Shown here one piece after another: positions 25,999 through 34,820 of a stretch of DNA of 56,200 nucleotides. Source of the stretch: an uncultured Prevotella sp. (GTDB lineage Bacteria; Bacteroidota; Bacteroidia; Bacteroidales; Bacteroidaceae); the NCBI GenBank assembly GCA_905233245.1, contig CAJODK010000006.1:1-56200 (forward strand), given 5' to 3'. The notes below the pieces were generated by a model that ran no database searches, was not told where the DNA came from, and worked only from the letters and a program-made list of their open reading frames with translations. The translations under genes and the position numbers were made by a program. How positions within the stretch are numbered: the first letter of the stretch is position 1; the number at the start of each line of letters is the position of its first letter.

Positions 25999-26690
25999 TT
26001 TATCTTTCCTTCGTAATAAGCCTTACCAAACACCACCGCTGGTATGCCAGCGCGGTCGAGAGCCTCTATGTCTGCATTCGAACCCACGCCGCCAGAGGCG
26101 ATGAGGTGCAGATGAGGGAACTCACGCATTATCTCCTTGTAGAGTTCTATGGCAGGACCTGCGAGAGTACCGTCCTTGCTAATCTCCGTGCAGAGCACGT
26201 TCTTCACGCCCTTCTCTATGTATTTCTTAAGGAAAGGCATCAGTTCGTCAGCACTGTCTTCTTTCCATCCGTTGATGCTTATCTTACCGTTTCTCACGTC
26301 AGCGCCAAGAATTATCCTCTCTGCGCCATACTTTTCTATCCACTCCTCACAGAGTTGCGGATTGGTCACGGCGATACTGCCCAGAGTGACCATCTTGGCA
26401 CCAGCAGCGAAGGCTTTCTCTATATCCTCAGCAGTCTTGATACCGCCTCCGAAATCCACCGTCAGGCTTGTTGCCTCCGTGATGCCCTTGAGCACCTTGT
26501 CATTCACTATGTGCTTAGACTTCGCACCATCGAGATCCACCACATGGAGGCGTTTGAAGCCCTTTGCCTCAAACTCCCTCGCCTGTGCTACTGGGTCCTC
26601 GTTGTATATCTTCTTACTGTCATACTCACCCTTGGTAAGTCTTACGCACTTACCCTCTATGAGGTCTATGGCCGGGATTAGTTCTATCAT
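25992..26690 (-). CDS. hisA: phosphoribosylformimino-AICAR phosphate ribotide isomerase
   Basis: 232 residues from the ATG at 26690. [67 protein letters not shown] and [15 protein letters not shown] form the barrel with both phosphate loops. First gene of a roughly 9.6 kb operon that continues with lysine, FtsE and sugar genes. An upstream TTG is inside the promoter and was rejected. Confidence 0.97.
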   Translation of the reverse strand: MIELIPAIDLIEGKCVRLTKGEYDSKKIYNEDPVAQAREFEAKGFKRLHVVDLDGAKSKHIVNDKVLKGITEATSLTVDFGGGIKTAEDIEKAFAAGAKMVTLGSIAVTNPQLCEEWIEKYGAERIILGADVRNGKISINGWKEDSADELMPFLKKYIEKGVKNVLCTEISKDGTLAGPAIELYKEIMREFPHLHLIASGGVGSNADIEALDRAGIPAVVFGKAYYEGKIKC

Positions 26691-26699
26691 AATTTCGTG

Positions 26700-26707
26700 C
26701 AAAGGTA
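26700..26707 (-). promoter_or_regulatory. -7 element (TACCTTTG) of the hisA operon
   Basis: TAnnTTTG, nine bases before the hisA ATG, so the leader is a few bases at most. Confidence 0.6.
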
Positions 26708-26728
26708 CAAAAAATAATTGAAAAAAAG

Positions 26729-26756
26729 GTGCACCACCCTAAAAAAGGTAGTGCAC
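26729..26756 (-). terminator. terminator after the EF-G2 gene
   Basis: GTGCAC/GTGCAC outer stem plus ACC/GGT inner pairs, followed on the minus strand by seven T. Sits between the EF-G2 stop and the hisA promoter. Confidence 0.75.
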
Positions 26757-26773
26757 ACTTAATATTTTATATT

Positions 26774-26805
26774 AAACGTTAACGTTAAAGTTCCCGTTAG
26801 CGTTA
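26774..26805. repeat. AACGTT hexamer array at the EF-G2 stop codon
   Basis: Five units of AACGTT/AACGGG starting at the stop codon; the non-coding counterpart of the arrays found inside coding sequences. Confidence 0.65.
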
Positions 26806-28956
26806 CTCGTCCTCCTTCTGAGCATTCTCAGCGATGAGTTGCTGCTGGAGCTCGTTAGGCATGAGTTCGTAGGAAGCAAACTTGGTATTGAAGGAAGCTC
26901 TGCCACCTGTCAGGCTTGACAGTGCGATACTGTAGTTGGAGAGCTCCTTGAGAGGTATCTTAGCCTGCAGCTTCTGATAACCATTCTCCATATCCATACC
27001 CATAATGAGGGCGCGACGACCCTGCAGGTCACTCATCACGTCACCCGTCATATCAGCAGGCACGAAGACCTCGAGGTCGTAGATAGGCTCCAGAATCTTT
27101 GGTGCAGCAGCCTTGAATGCCTCTGAGAAGGCATTACGTGCAGCGAGCATGAATGAGAGTTCGTTGGAATCTACTGGGTGCATCTTGCCATCATAGACGA
27201 TGACGCGTACGTCACGAGCGTAGGAGCCTGTCAGCGGGCCACGCTCCATCTTCTCCATCACACCCTTGAGGATAGCAGGCATGAAGCGCATATCGATGGC
27301 ACCACCCACTACGGTATTGATGAATACGAGCTTGCCACCCCATTCGAGGTCTATCTCCTCGCGTGACTTGATGTTGCACTTCACCTCCTGACCATTCAGT
27401 TTGTAGGTCGTTGGGTCTGGCATACCCTCTGCGTATGGCTCCACGATGAGGTGTACCTCACCAAACTGTCCTGCACCACCTGACTGCTTCTTGTGGCGAT
27501 AGTCAGCCTGAGCGCTCTTGGTGATAGTCTCACGATATGGGATGCGTGGCTCGAGGTATTCCACCTGAATCTTGTCGATGTTCTCCAAGCGCCACTTCAA
27601 GGTACGCAGGTGGAACTCACCCTGACCTCTTACGATAGTCTGGCGAAGCTCCTTAGACTGCTCTACTATCCACGTTGGGTCTTCCTGACGCATACGTGTC
27701 AGAGCTGCCATCATCTTCTCCGTATCGCTCTCGTTCTTTGCCTTGATAGCGCGAGAATACTTAGGATTAGGATATGTGAGGAAGTCGAAGCGGTTCTCGC
27801 AATCCTTACCATTCAGCGTGTTGCCCGTCTTGACGTCCTTCAGTTTCACAGTACAACCGATGTCGCCTGCCACCATCTCGTCAACAGGGATACGGTTGGC
27901 ACCTGCAGGAGCGAATATCTGTCCGATGCGCTCCTTAGAGCCACGGTCAGAGTTTGTCAGGTCGTCACCACTCTTTATTTTGCCACTCATCACCTTGAAG
28001 TACTGCACCTCGCCGATGTGTGGCTCCACGCCTGTCTTGAAGAAATATACAGACTCCGGACCATTGGCGTCGATAGCAACTTCCTCACCACGAGTGTTGT
28101 GTACCTTAGGCATCTCATCTACGTGAGGCACTACGTTGCCTAAGAACTCCATCAGACGGCGAACGCCCATATCCTTGCCTGCACAGACGCAGAAGAGTGG
28201 GAATATGCTGCGAGTCACCAGGCCCTTGCGGATGCCCTCACGGAGCTCATCCTCTGTCAGGGTCTCTGTCTCGAAGAACTTCTCCATCAGTCCCTCGTCA
28301 TTCTCAGCAGCAGCCTCTACGAGAGCCTTGTGCAACTCCATCGCCTTGTCCATCTCCTCAGCAGGGATGTCCTCGATGATTGGCGCACCGCCCTCGGGCT
28401 TCCATGAGTACTTCTTCATCAGCAGTACGTCGATGAGAGCGTTGAAGTCAGGACCTTCGTTCAGCGGATACTGTATAGGAGTCACCTTAGGACCATAAAT
28501 TTCGCGCAGACGGTCGAGGGTATTGTTGTAGTCACTCTTCTCTGCATCCAGTTGGTTGGCAAGGAAGATGACTGGTTTCTTCAGTTTTTCTGTATAGCGG
28601 AAGTGGTTCTGAGTACCTACCTCAGGCCCCACCTGATTATTGAGCAACAGCACGCAGGTGTCAGTAACGCCGAGAGCCGTGAGAGCAGCTCCCACGAAGT
28701 CGTCCGAACCTGGGCAGTCGATGATGTTCAGCTTCTTGTTGTTCCATTCTACATGGAATACCGTTGAGAAAACGGAGTAACCATATTCATGCTCTACGGG
28801 GAAGTAGTCGCTGACAGTATTGTGCTGCGTGATGCGACCACGTCTGTTGATGATACCAGCCTCGTAGAGCATAGCTTCCGTGAGGGTGGTCTTACCTGAG
28901 CCATCATTGCCAAGCAGGGCAATGTTCTTGATTTCGCTAGTCTGATATACTTTCAT
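26803..28956 (-). CDS. EF-G2-type elongation factor G paralog
   Basis: 717 residues with EF-G domain order. P-loop GNDGSGKT (16-23), G3 motif DCPGSDDF near residue 80, where the GTPase-activating histidine of DTPGH is replaced by serine, and NQLD instead of NKxD. Later RGQGEFHLRTLKWRLE, YRHKKQSGGAGQFGEV and the C-terminal EPIYDLEVFVPADMTGDVMSDL are typical of EF-G domains III-V. Bacteroides EF-G2 is reported to support translation with little GTP hydrolysis, and the missing histidine agrees with that. The 5' untranslated region holds an octamer array. Confidence 0.9.
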   Translation of the reverse strand: MKVYQTSEIKNIALLGNDGSGKTTLTEAMLYEAGIINRRGRITQHNTVSDYFPVEHEYGYSVFSTVFHVEWNNKKLNIIDCPGSDDFVGAALTALGVTDTCVLLLNNQVGPEVGTQNHFRYTEKLKKPVIFLANQLDAEKSDYNNTLDRLREIYGPKVTPIQYPLNEGPDFNALIDVLLMKKYSWKPEGGAPIIEDIPAEEMDKAMELHKALVEAAAENDEGLMEKFFETETLTEDELREGIRKGLVTRSIFPLFCVCAGKDMGVRRLMEFLGNVVPHVDEMPKVHNTRGEEVAIDANGPESVYFFKTGVEPHIGEVQYFKVMSGKIKSGDDLTNSDRGSKERIGQIFAPAGANRIPVDEMVAGDIGCTVKLKDVKTGNTLNGKDCENRFDFLTYPNPKYSRAIKAKNESDTEKMMAALTRMRQEDPTWIVEQSKELRQTIVRGQGEFHLRTLKWRLENIDKIQVEYLEPRIPYRETITKSAQADYRHKKQSGGAGQFGEVHLIVEPYAEGMPDPTTYKLNGQEVKCNIKSREEIDLEWGGKLVFINTVVGGAIDMRFMPAILKGVMEKMERGPLTGSYARDVRVIVYDGKMHPVDSNELSFMLAARNAFSEAFKAAAPKILEPIYDLEVFVPADMTGDVMSDLQGRRALIMGMDMENGYQKLQAKIPLKELSNYSIALSSLTGGRASFNTKFASYELMPNELQQQLIAENAQKEDE

Positions 28957-28965
28957 AGCTTGTCT

Positions 28966-29046
28966 TGTTTAGGTTGTTTAGATATTTAGTTGTTTAGTGG
29001 TTTTGTCGTTTAGTCGTTTAGTGGTTTAGTCGTTTGGTGGTTTAGT
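28966..29046. repeat. octamer array in the EF-G2 leader
   Basis: About nine degenerate copies of GTTTAGTC/GTTTAGTG between the -7 box and the start codon, so transcribed as most of the untranslated leader. Confidence 0.75.
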
Positions 29047-29057
29047 TCACGTAGATG

Positions 29058-29065
29058 CAAATGTA
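29058..29065 (-). promoter_or_regulatory. -7 element (TACATTTG) of the EF-G2 gene
   Basis: TAnnTTTG on the minus strand, about 100 bases before the ATG. Confidence 0.5.
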
Positions 29066-29074
29066 GTAAAAATA

Positions 29075-29105
29075 GTTGAAAGTTGAATGTTGAAAGTTGA
29101 AAGTT
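29075..29105. repeat. heptamer array upstream of the EF-G2 promoter
   Basis: Four copies of GTTGAAA, covering the position of the -33 box. The remaining bases to 29155 show nothing I can name. Confidence 0.65.
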
Positions 29106-29155
29106 CTTTCTTTTTTAGCATTTATTAAGGAAAAGGCGCTAGTTTTTACCCTGTT

Positions 29156-29941
29156 TTACTTCCTTGTTATTTGCCAAGCGACGCCTACAGACACATTCCT
29201 GAAAGACTTTGGCTCTTCCAAATCGATAGCTGTGCTGACGTCAAGTTGTACTCTGTCGGACAGTTGATAGGCTGCTCCCAGACTCAGCCAGTTCTCCGTA
29301 CTCTGGTTATAGACATTGTTAAACTCCTCAATCATCAGTTGCCAACGGTCGCCCACGTTAAAATCCAGACAGACCCCCAAAAAGTAAGTAGGGTCGTCAT
29401 TGTCGAGCCAGGCAATATCACCCTCATAGCTCAGGGTAAGCTACGAAGTGAGCTGGTTTTGGCAGAGCAAGTCCAATTCTCCGCTCCAATTGTCTGGCAT
29501 CAAGTCGTAGTGCTTGCTCGGTACATACACATTGCCCAACAACGATACTTCTGGCACGAATTTCCAACCATCGAACAGGCGCACCTTCGTACCAATAGCC
29601 ACATTCGCAGGTCCGTTATACTTGTATATGTCTCCACCCGTTTTGTTCCAATCCCCCTGCAAGCGCAGTTCGGCATAGTCGGAGATACCGAAGCGCAAGA
29701 GCGTGGTGTTCAGCGTCCACGAGTAGGTCTCAAGCCCTTCCATCCTGATATGCTGGTATCCCACGCCTGTCTCCCATTGCTGCCGCCCTTTAGGTATTAC
29801 GTCAGGCCCCGTCGTAGCACCAGGTCTGTCAGCCGTAAAGCCCGTTCCCTCGCTCTGAGCTAAGACAGAGAGCGGGAGGAAGAATAGAAATATTGCTATT
29901 CGGCAAGAAATCTTTATGAGATAACTGGTTTGTTCCCCCAT
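29156..29941 (-). pseudogene. outer-membrane beta-barrel protein interrupted by an in-frame TAG
   Basis: The reading frame from ATG 29941 starts with a signal peptide (IAIFLFFLPLSVLAQ), then FTADRPGATTGPDVIPKGRQQWETGVGY, typical of the MetA-pathway-type transporter family of outer-membrane proteins. At 29441-29443 a TAG stop follows NQLTS. The same frame continues without other stops as LTLSYEGDIAWLDNDDPTYFLG and a full C-terminal barrel to 29156. A single C-to-T change of a Gln codon would explain it. The intact length would be 261 residues. It could be a fresh pseudogene or a natural truncation; suppression is less likely. Confidence 0.75.
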
Positions 29942-29949
29942 ACATATCC

Positions 29950-30912
29950 TTATTTCTTTTTCTTTACAACTCTTATTTTGCCCATCTCCGATATGCTCAC
30001 GCCATTTATCTCTATCGGCTTGCTCTTTGGTATGGACTTGCCACTCTGCTCCATCATAAAAGTTCGTAGTTGCTTTCTCAGGCTATGTATCTTGCCTTCT
30101 TCCTCACATCTGAAATCATCAATCAGCCACTCGCCATCTATCTTTTTCATTGCCAGACGCATGTATCGCAGTTGAGGAACTACCGTCGTATCCTTGATGC
30201 ATATCCTCACCATACCCGTAGAGTCACTGATAGCTTTCGTGCCTACCACTCTCGCCGTCATCTTCCCATAGTCCTGAGCACTTATCCAGTAGTCATAGCC
30301 TATAGCGACCTCTTTCGTCTTCTCCTCCCATCGCTCTACAATATTTATCAGAGTCTTCAGTTTAGGAGTGCAAAACATCTCAAGCCAACGGTCCTGATTC
30401 CAAGCCGTATCATCTTCATAAAGAGGTAAGATAAAGTCATAAATCATCTTCACCTTTTCCACCATACCTTTTTTTTGCACATCTCTCCACCCTTTATCCA
30501 GCGTAGCACTATCCACGTCCATGCGATAGTCCAGTTCTGTGCCATTTCTCTGCTTTAGCGTCATCGTCGTATCCGTCAGCGCAGTCACCTCATAGCGCGC
30601 TACCACCGTATCCCGCAGGCAGACTATATACCTACCATCACTCTCCGCCCGCTTCTTCTTGGGGATTATCGTGGTTGTATCATTAGTGAAGTAGCAATCG
30701 ATACCCAAACGGTGTATCAATTTCTTATCACTTTTAGCGAAGACAAAATGATAATATCTCCCTTCACGTATCAGGATATAGTCATTAACCGCCCACACAC
30801 TACCATTTCTGGGCACCATAGTCCATACCTTACCATTTATTCTCTCTTTGTACTGCGCATTTGCGATGAGGGAAAAGGCCATCGCCACCACACAAATTAT
30901 AATACGTCTCAT
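29950..30912 (-). CDS. secreted hypothetical protein
   Basis: 320 residues from the second of two adjacent ATGs. Signal peptide to about residue 20 (ending NAQ). The N-terminal half (30-130) is beta-rich. The second half (150-270) looks like a DUF3828/NTF2-type domain: DFILPLYEDDTAWNQDRWLEMFCTPKLKTLI, YDYWISAQDYGKMTARVVGT and MKKIDGEWLIDDFRCEE. Function unknown. The broken outer-membrane gene follows eight bases later on the same strand. Confidence 0.75.
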   Translation of the reverse strand: MRRIIICVVAMAFSLIANAQYKERINGKVWTMVPRNGSVWAVNDYILIREGRYYHFVFAKSDKKLIHRLGIDCYFTNDTTTIIPKKKRAESDGRYIVCLRDTVVARYEVTALTDTTMTLKQRNGTELDYRMDVDSATLDKGWRDVQKKGMVEKVKMIYDFILPLYEDDTAWNQDRWLEMFCTPKLKTLINIVERWEEKTKEVAIGYDYWISAQDYGKMTARVVGTKAISDSTGMVRICIKDTTVVPQLRYMRLAMKKIDGEWLIDDFRCEEEGKIHSLRKQLRTFMMEQSGKSIPKSKPIEINGVSISEMGKIRVVKKKK

Positions 30913-30938
30913 CATATTTCGTAGTTAATTTCTTCCTG

Positions 30939-30970
30939 CAAATTTAGGAATTATTTTCGATACATGCAAA
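30939..30970 (-). promoter_or_regulatory. promoter of the secreted hypothetical gene
   Basis: -7 TAAATTTG at 30939-30946 and -33 TTTG at 30967-30970, exactly 20 bases apart. Confidence 0.7.
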
Positions 30971-30987
30971 TCTTTTGCTAAAAAAAA

Positions 30988-31014
30988 CGGAGCTAACCTT
31001 AAAGGTCAGCTCCG
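30988..31014 (-). terminator. terminator after the AT-rich acyltransferase gene
   Basis: Stem CGGAGCT/AGCTCCG with inner ACCTT/AAGGT, followed on the minus strand by eight T. Confidence 0.85.
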
Positions 31015-31019
31015 CTCTA

Positions 31020-32042
31020 TCATCTATTTCCTGATAGTACAGAATACAACTTATGACAATATTTATCCAAAACAAATGCCAAAGAGCAACATAAGCACAC
31101 GATAACAAATGGAATCACAATATATGCAAACCAGCAACCATTCTCATTGGGGTTATTGATTATGATATATCGTTGTAGAAAGTGAAGTGGTATGTAGTGT
31201 GTAGCATATAAGAAGAATGAGTATTTATATACCCTATGTGGCAAGAAATGAATATATCTGTCAAAAACATCATACAATCCTATAAAGAAGAACACAGATG
31301 ACCACTGTCTGAAATTTACTACCAACATTCCTTCATATTTCTGGCTGATATAAAATGCTAATGGATACAATATCAAAGCGGAAAGAGTAATTATGAATGG
31401 CTGAGGCTTATAGAAATACTCTTTATAATGCACTCCCAAGTAAGCACCCATCATATATATTGACATCCACACCAAAGGGCTACAATATGGGTGATGAAAT
31501 AATATGCCAATAAGAAGAAAGAATATGACAGCCGTAATCGCTATTCTCTTTCTTATAGCTAGGTAATAAAACAAGGGAGCAACAAGAGCATACACTATAA
31601 TTACACCAACATACCAAAGTACGGTGTATTTGGAAGCAAATATATTGGATACTACATCCACAAAAGAGGTGAACTCTTGAGAATCGCTTATATATTTGTC
31701 ACCTGTAAAATGCATTACCAAGAACCATCCCAAAGCTCCTATCGCATTCCATAAAATATAAGGAACTATCAGTGACCAAATTCTCGTCTTTAATTTACCC
31801 CAGTACATACCCGACTGATAATTACGATAATAAAGGAATGCTGTTATGAGAAAAAAAGGAGCCACGCAATCTTCTCCAATAGTATTGAAGAGGGATAATT
31901 GGTAGAAGTAATCAGGGACCATATCCAGTCTGGGCATACGAGAATGCGTCCATACAATCCCTAACATCATAAGAAATGATAGAATAAAGATTTTGTCTGA
32001 CTTCTTGTTTTTTTCAAATGTATTAATAGTAATGCTTAGCAT
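31020..32042 (-). CDS. acyltransferase family 3 membrane protein (AT-rich)
   Basis: 340 residues with about ten transmembrane helices. FILSFLMMLGIVWTHSR is the first helix with the conserved His, then APFFLITAFLYYRNYQSG and further hydrophobic segments typical of O-acetyltransferases. No sign of an SGNH domain. Base composition is visibly more AT-rich than the flanking housekeeping genes, and it is a single-gene unit with its own strong terminator, so recent acquisition is plausible. The acceptor glycan is unknown. Confidence 0.82.
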   Translation of the reverse strand: MLSITINTFEKNKKSDKIFILSFLMMLGIVWTHSRMPRLDMVPDYFYQLSLFNTIGEDCVAPFFLITAFLYYRNYQSGMYWGKLKTRIWSLIVPYILWNAIGALGWFLVMHFTGDKYISDSQEFTSFVDVVSNIFASKYTVLWYVGVIIVYALVAPLFYYLAIRKRIAITAVIFFLLIGILFHHPYCSPLVWMSIYMMGAYLGVHYKEYFYKPQPFIITLSALILYPLAFYISQKYEGMLVVNFRQWSSVFFFIGLYDVFDRYIHFLPHRVYKYSFFLYATHYIPLHFLQRYIIINNPNENGCWFAYIVIPFVIVCLCCSLAFVLDKYCHKLYSVLSGNR

Positions 32043-32093
32043 ATTTTGGGTTTTAGTTGTTCGTATATATACAAAAAAAAAAACGTGGACGTT

Positions 32094-32504
32094 TTACTTC
32101 GCAGGTTTCTTCTGATTCAGTCGAAGGACGTTATCTACCTTCACACCATCGAAGAGGGCTCGCTCACCCTTGATGGATTTGGCTATAAAACTAATCTTGA
32201 AGCGCTTGATGTGCTCACCAGGATTGAAATCCTCTGGACGATCGAATACTTTGCTGTCAATATCCATCTTCATGGTTCCGAGATATGGCAACTCTACTTT
32301 ATCACCTGCCTGCAGGTGAAGCTGCAGCACATCTACCAGTTCGCGCAATACCTGCACTACATCAGATGCTTTTGCACCACAGTTCTTCTGTATCTCCTTA
32401 CACACATCCTCCATCGTCAGCGTCTGGGGATGAAAAGCCTTCGCTGTGAATTTGCCATACGATGCAACATTCTTTCTTGTTCCTTCTACCAATTGTACTA
32501 GCAT
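32094..32504 (-). CDS. HU-like DNA-binding protein (HU-HIG type)
   Basis: 136 residues. An HU/IHF-like fold: helix-rich N-terminus (TLTMEDVCKEIQKNCGAKASDVVQVLRELVDVLQLHLQAGDKVELPYLGTM), then a beta segment DIDSKVFDRPEDFNPGEHIKRFKISF. This subfamily is restricted to Bacteroidetes and differs from canonical HU at the N-terminus. It probably binds and bends DNA. The promoter is canonical and directly abuts three phased palindromes. Confidence 0.88.
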   Translation of the reverse strand: MLVQLVEGTRKNVASYGKFTAKAFHPQTLTMEDVCKEIQKNCGAKASDVVQVLRELVDVLQLHLQAGDKVELPYLGTMKMDIDSKVFDRPEDFNPGEHIKRFKISFIAKSIKGERALFDGVKVDNVLRLNQKKPAK

Positions 32505-32545
32505 AATCTTGTCTCCTTATTTAGATTCCTTAGTTAATTACCATG

Positions 32546-32577
32546 CAAAGATAGTAAAAAACTTTGTAACTATCAAA
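32546..32577 (-). promoter_or_regulatory. promoter of the HU-like gene
   Basis: -7 TATCTTTG at 32546-32553 and -33 TTTG at 32574-32577, 20 bases apart. Confidence 0.75.
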
Positions 32578-32636
32578 AATTAGCTAGCAAATTTACAAAA
32601 TTAACTAGCTAATTTCAAGAATTAGCTAGTTAATTT
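32578..32636. promoter_or_regulatory. three phased palindromes, candidate operator array
   Basis: Three near-palindromes centred on CTAG at 32585.5, 32606.5 and 32627.5, exactly 21 bases apart. Consensus AATTARCTAGYTAATT; the second and third are nearly reverse complements of one another. The array touches the -33 box of the HU-like gene. Confidence 0.65.
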
Positions 32637-32703
32637 GAGGTTGTTGCTTTGAGTCTGTCGGTCAAAGCTATATATTATGCTGTTAGCACTCAGTTGTCAC
32701 CCA

Positions 32704-33579
32704 TTACAGTTCAGCATCGGAGCACTGGAAGGTGGTGCCCTTGGACATGTCGCCTGTGGTGAGACCGAGTTTGAGCCACTTCATGCGTTGCTTGGAGGTG
32801 CCATGAGTGAAGGACTCTGGCGTGGAATAGCCGCGAGCCTTCTCCTGAAGGTAGTTGTCGCCTATCTTCTGGGCACAGTCGATGGCTTCCTCAAGGTCGC
32901 CGTCTTCGAGTGAGGAGAACTGCTTATTGTCGTGATATGCCCACACGCCGGCGTAGAAGTCGGCGAGGAGTTCGAGGCGCACGCTGATGCGATTGGCGTC
33001 AGTCTTTGAGGCATGTGACATCTGCTGGTGTGCCTTGTCGAGAATGCCAAGGAGGTATTCCACGTGGTGCCCTACCTCATGGGCGATGACATAGGCGTAG
33101 GCGAAGTCGCCATCAGCACCTAGCTGTTGCTTCATGGAGGTGAAGAAGGAGAGGTCGATATAGAGGCACTGGTCTGCGCTGCAATAGAATGGGCCCATAG
33201 CCGACTGACCATTGCCACATCCCGTCTGTACGGCTCCCGTGTAGAGCACCATGCGAGGTGGCACGTACTCACGTCCCATCTGCTTGAAGACCTCCGTCCA
33301 TACGTCCTCCGTGCCAGCGAGTATCTGGCTTGAGAACTTGGCGAGCTCTTGTTCCTCTGGGGTAAACTCGCGATCGCCCTCCGTCTGTGTGGTGACGTTG
33401 GTCATCTGCTGGGTAGCCACTTGTTGCACCACATCGAGCGGATTGCCTCCCATCATCCATGTGACGAGGGCTGCAATGATGATGCCACCAATGCCGAGAC
33501 CGCCAATGCCTGCTGAGGACATGCCACTGCGGCGACGGTCGTCAACGTTTGTACTTTTTCTTCTGCCTGTTAGTTTCAT
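32704..33579 (-). CDS. neutral zinc metallopeptidase (YpfJ-like)
   Basis: 291 residues. One transmembrane helix near residues 25-42 preceded by a basic Arg/Lys start, then the protease domain with HEVGHH (about 167-172) and the downstream RLELLADFYAGVWA that supplies a zinc ligand. The family is annotated as neutral zinc metallopeptidase; its substrates are unknown. It follows queA by five bases and is the last gene of the Bat operon. Confidence 0.92.
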   Translation of the reverse strand: MKLTGRRKSTNVDDRRRSGMSSAGIGGLGIGGIIIAALVTWMMGGNPLDVVQQVATQQMTNVTTQTEGDREFTPEEQELAKFSSQILAGTEDVWTEVFKQMGREYVPPRMVLYTGAVQTGCGNGQSAMGPFYCSADQCLYIDLSFFTSMKQQLGADGDFAYAYVIAHEVGHHVEYLLGILDKAHQQMSHASKTDANRISVRLELLADFYAGVWAYHDNKQFSSLEDGDLEEAIDCAQKIGDNYLQEKARGYSTPESFTHGTSKQRMKWLKLGLTTGDMSKGTTFQCSDAEL

Positions 33580-33584
33580 ATTGT

Positions 33585-34820
33585 TTAGGGTATTAATAAT
33601 GATGAGTCACCATAGGAGAGGAAACGGAAGTCGTTTGCCAAGGCGTAGTCGTACACTCTGTGCCAGTCATCGCCTATGAGGGCTGAGACCAGGAGGAGGA
33701 GCGTGGATTTAGGTTGGTGGAAGTTGGTGATTAGTTTCTCCACTATATGATATCTGTAGCCTGGGGCTATGATAATCTTCGTGCTGGTATTGAGGATGTT
33801 GGTATGATTGCTGTCCATCCAAGCGAGGATGGCTCGGAGAGCTTCCTCGCTTGTTGCGACTGAGTCGCAACCTACAAAAGTGCTCTCCTCATAAGGCTCC
33901 CACTGGTCTGAGACAGCCATCTGCTCCTCATCGAGGTCAGGATTGTGCATGAGTCTTAGACCTATGTAGTAGAGGCTCTCAAGGGTGCGGACGGAGGTAG
34001 TGCCAACAGCTGTCACCCTGCCTCCATGAGCTATTATCTTCTCTATCGTAGAGCGATGCACGGTGATATATTCGCGATGCATCTCGTGACCCTCTATCTC
34101 CTCGCTCTTGACGGGTTTGAAGGTGCCTGCGCCCACATGCAGGGTGACCTCAGCACGCTCTATGCCGTGAGCCTCAACGTCAGCAAGGACGGCATCAGTA
34201 AAATGAAGGCCGGCAGTAGGTGCTGCCACGCTGCCCTTTATCTTGGAATAGACGGTCTGGTAGGTCGTCTTGTCGCTCTCCTCCGTCTTGCGATTGAGGT
34301 AAGGAGGGATAGGCAGTTCGCCTACTGCCTCAAGTATCTCAGAGAAACTCACGCCCCCACTCCACGTGAAGCGCATGAGGTGACCTGTGGACTCCTCGCC
34401 AAGGCGCTCCACAGAGACTTCTACATCCTTATCTCCTACTTTAATGATACGTGATAAAACGCCTGATTTCCACTTCTTTAGATTACCCACAAGACATACC
34501 CACTCACACTCCTGACGCGTTTGGAATATCTGTTCGTAGTCGCGAGGCGCATAAGGCTCCAGCAGGAATACTTCTATCAGAGCTCCTGTCTCCTTATGGA
34601 AATGCATACGCGCCTGAATGACCTTAGTATTATTATACACGAGGAGTGAGCCAGGCGTGAGATGCTCCGCGATGTTCTTGAAGACATCATGCGAGATTAC
34701 ACCTTTATTATATATAAGGAGTTTGCTCTCGTCACGCTTACTGACGGGATACTTGGCAATCCTCTCGTCAGGCAGCGGATAGTCGTAGTCCTGTATCTTT
34801 ATGTGGCGAGGGTCTGTCAT
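33585..34820 (-). CDS. queA: tRNA preQ1(34) S-adenosylmethionine ribosyltransferase-isomerase
   Basis: 411 residues from the ATG at 34820, which overlaps the PAP2 stop (ATGA). YDYPLPDERIAKYPVSKRDESKLL, LTPGSLLVYNNTKVIQARMHF, AAPTAGLHFTD, LHVGAGTFKPV and NFHQPKSTLLLLVSALIG are the family signatures. It makes epoxyqueuosine on tRNA. The length exceeds the roughly 350 residues of the E. coli enzyme, which I believe is normal for Bacteroidales. Confidence 0.96.
   Translation of the reverse strand: MTDPRHIKIQDYDYPLPDERIAKYPVSKRDESKLLIYNKGVISHDVFKNIAEHLTPGSLLVYNNTKVIQARMHFHKETGALIEVFLLEPYAPRDYEQIFQTRQECEWVCLVGNLKKWKSGVLSRIIKVGDKDVEVSVERLGEESTGHLMRFTWSGGVSFSEILEAVGELPIPPYLNRKTEESDKTTYQTVYSKIKGSVAAPTAGLHFTDAVLADVEAHGIERAEVTLHVGAGTFKPVKSEEIEGHEMHREYITVHRSTIEKIIAHGGRVTAVGTTSVRTLESLYYIGLRLMHNPDLDEEQMAVSDQWEPYEESTFVGCDSVATSEEALRAILAWMDSNHTNILNTSTKIIIAPGYRYHIVEKLITNFHQPKSTLLLLVSALIGDDWHRVYDYALANDFRFLSYGDSSLLIP

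Noticed and set aside
28966..29105. Regular repeats that could be a CRISPR array
   Set aside because: Units are only 7 to 8 bases without spacers; there are no cas genes.
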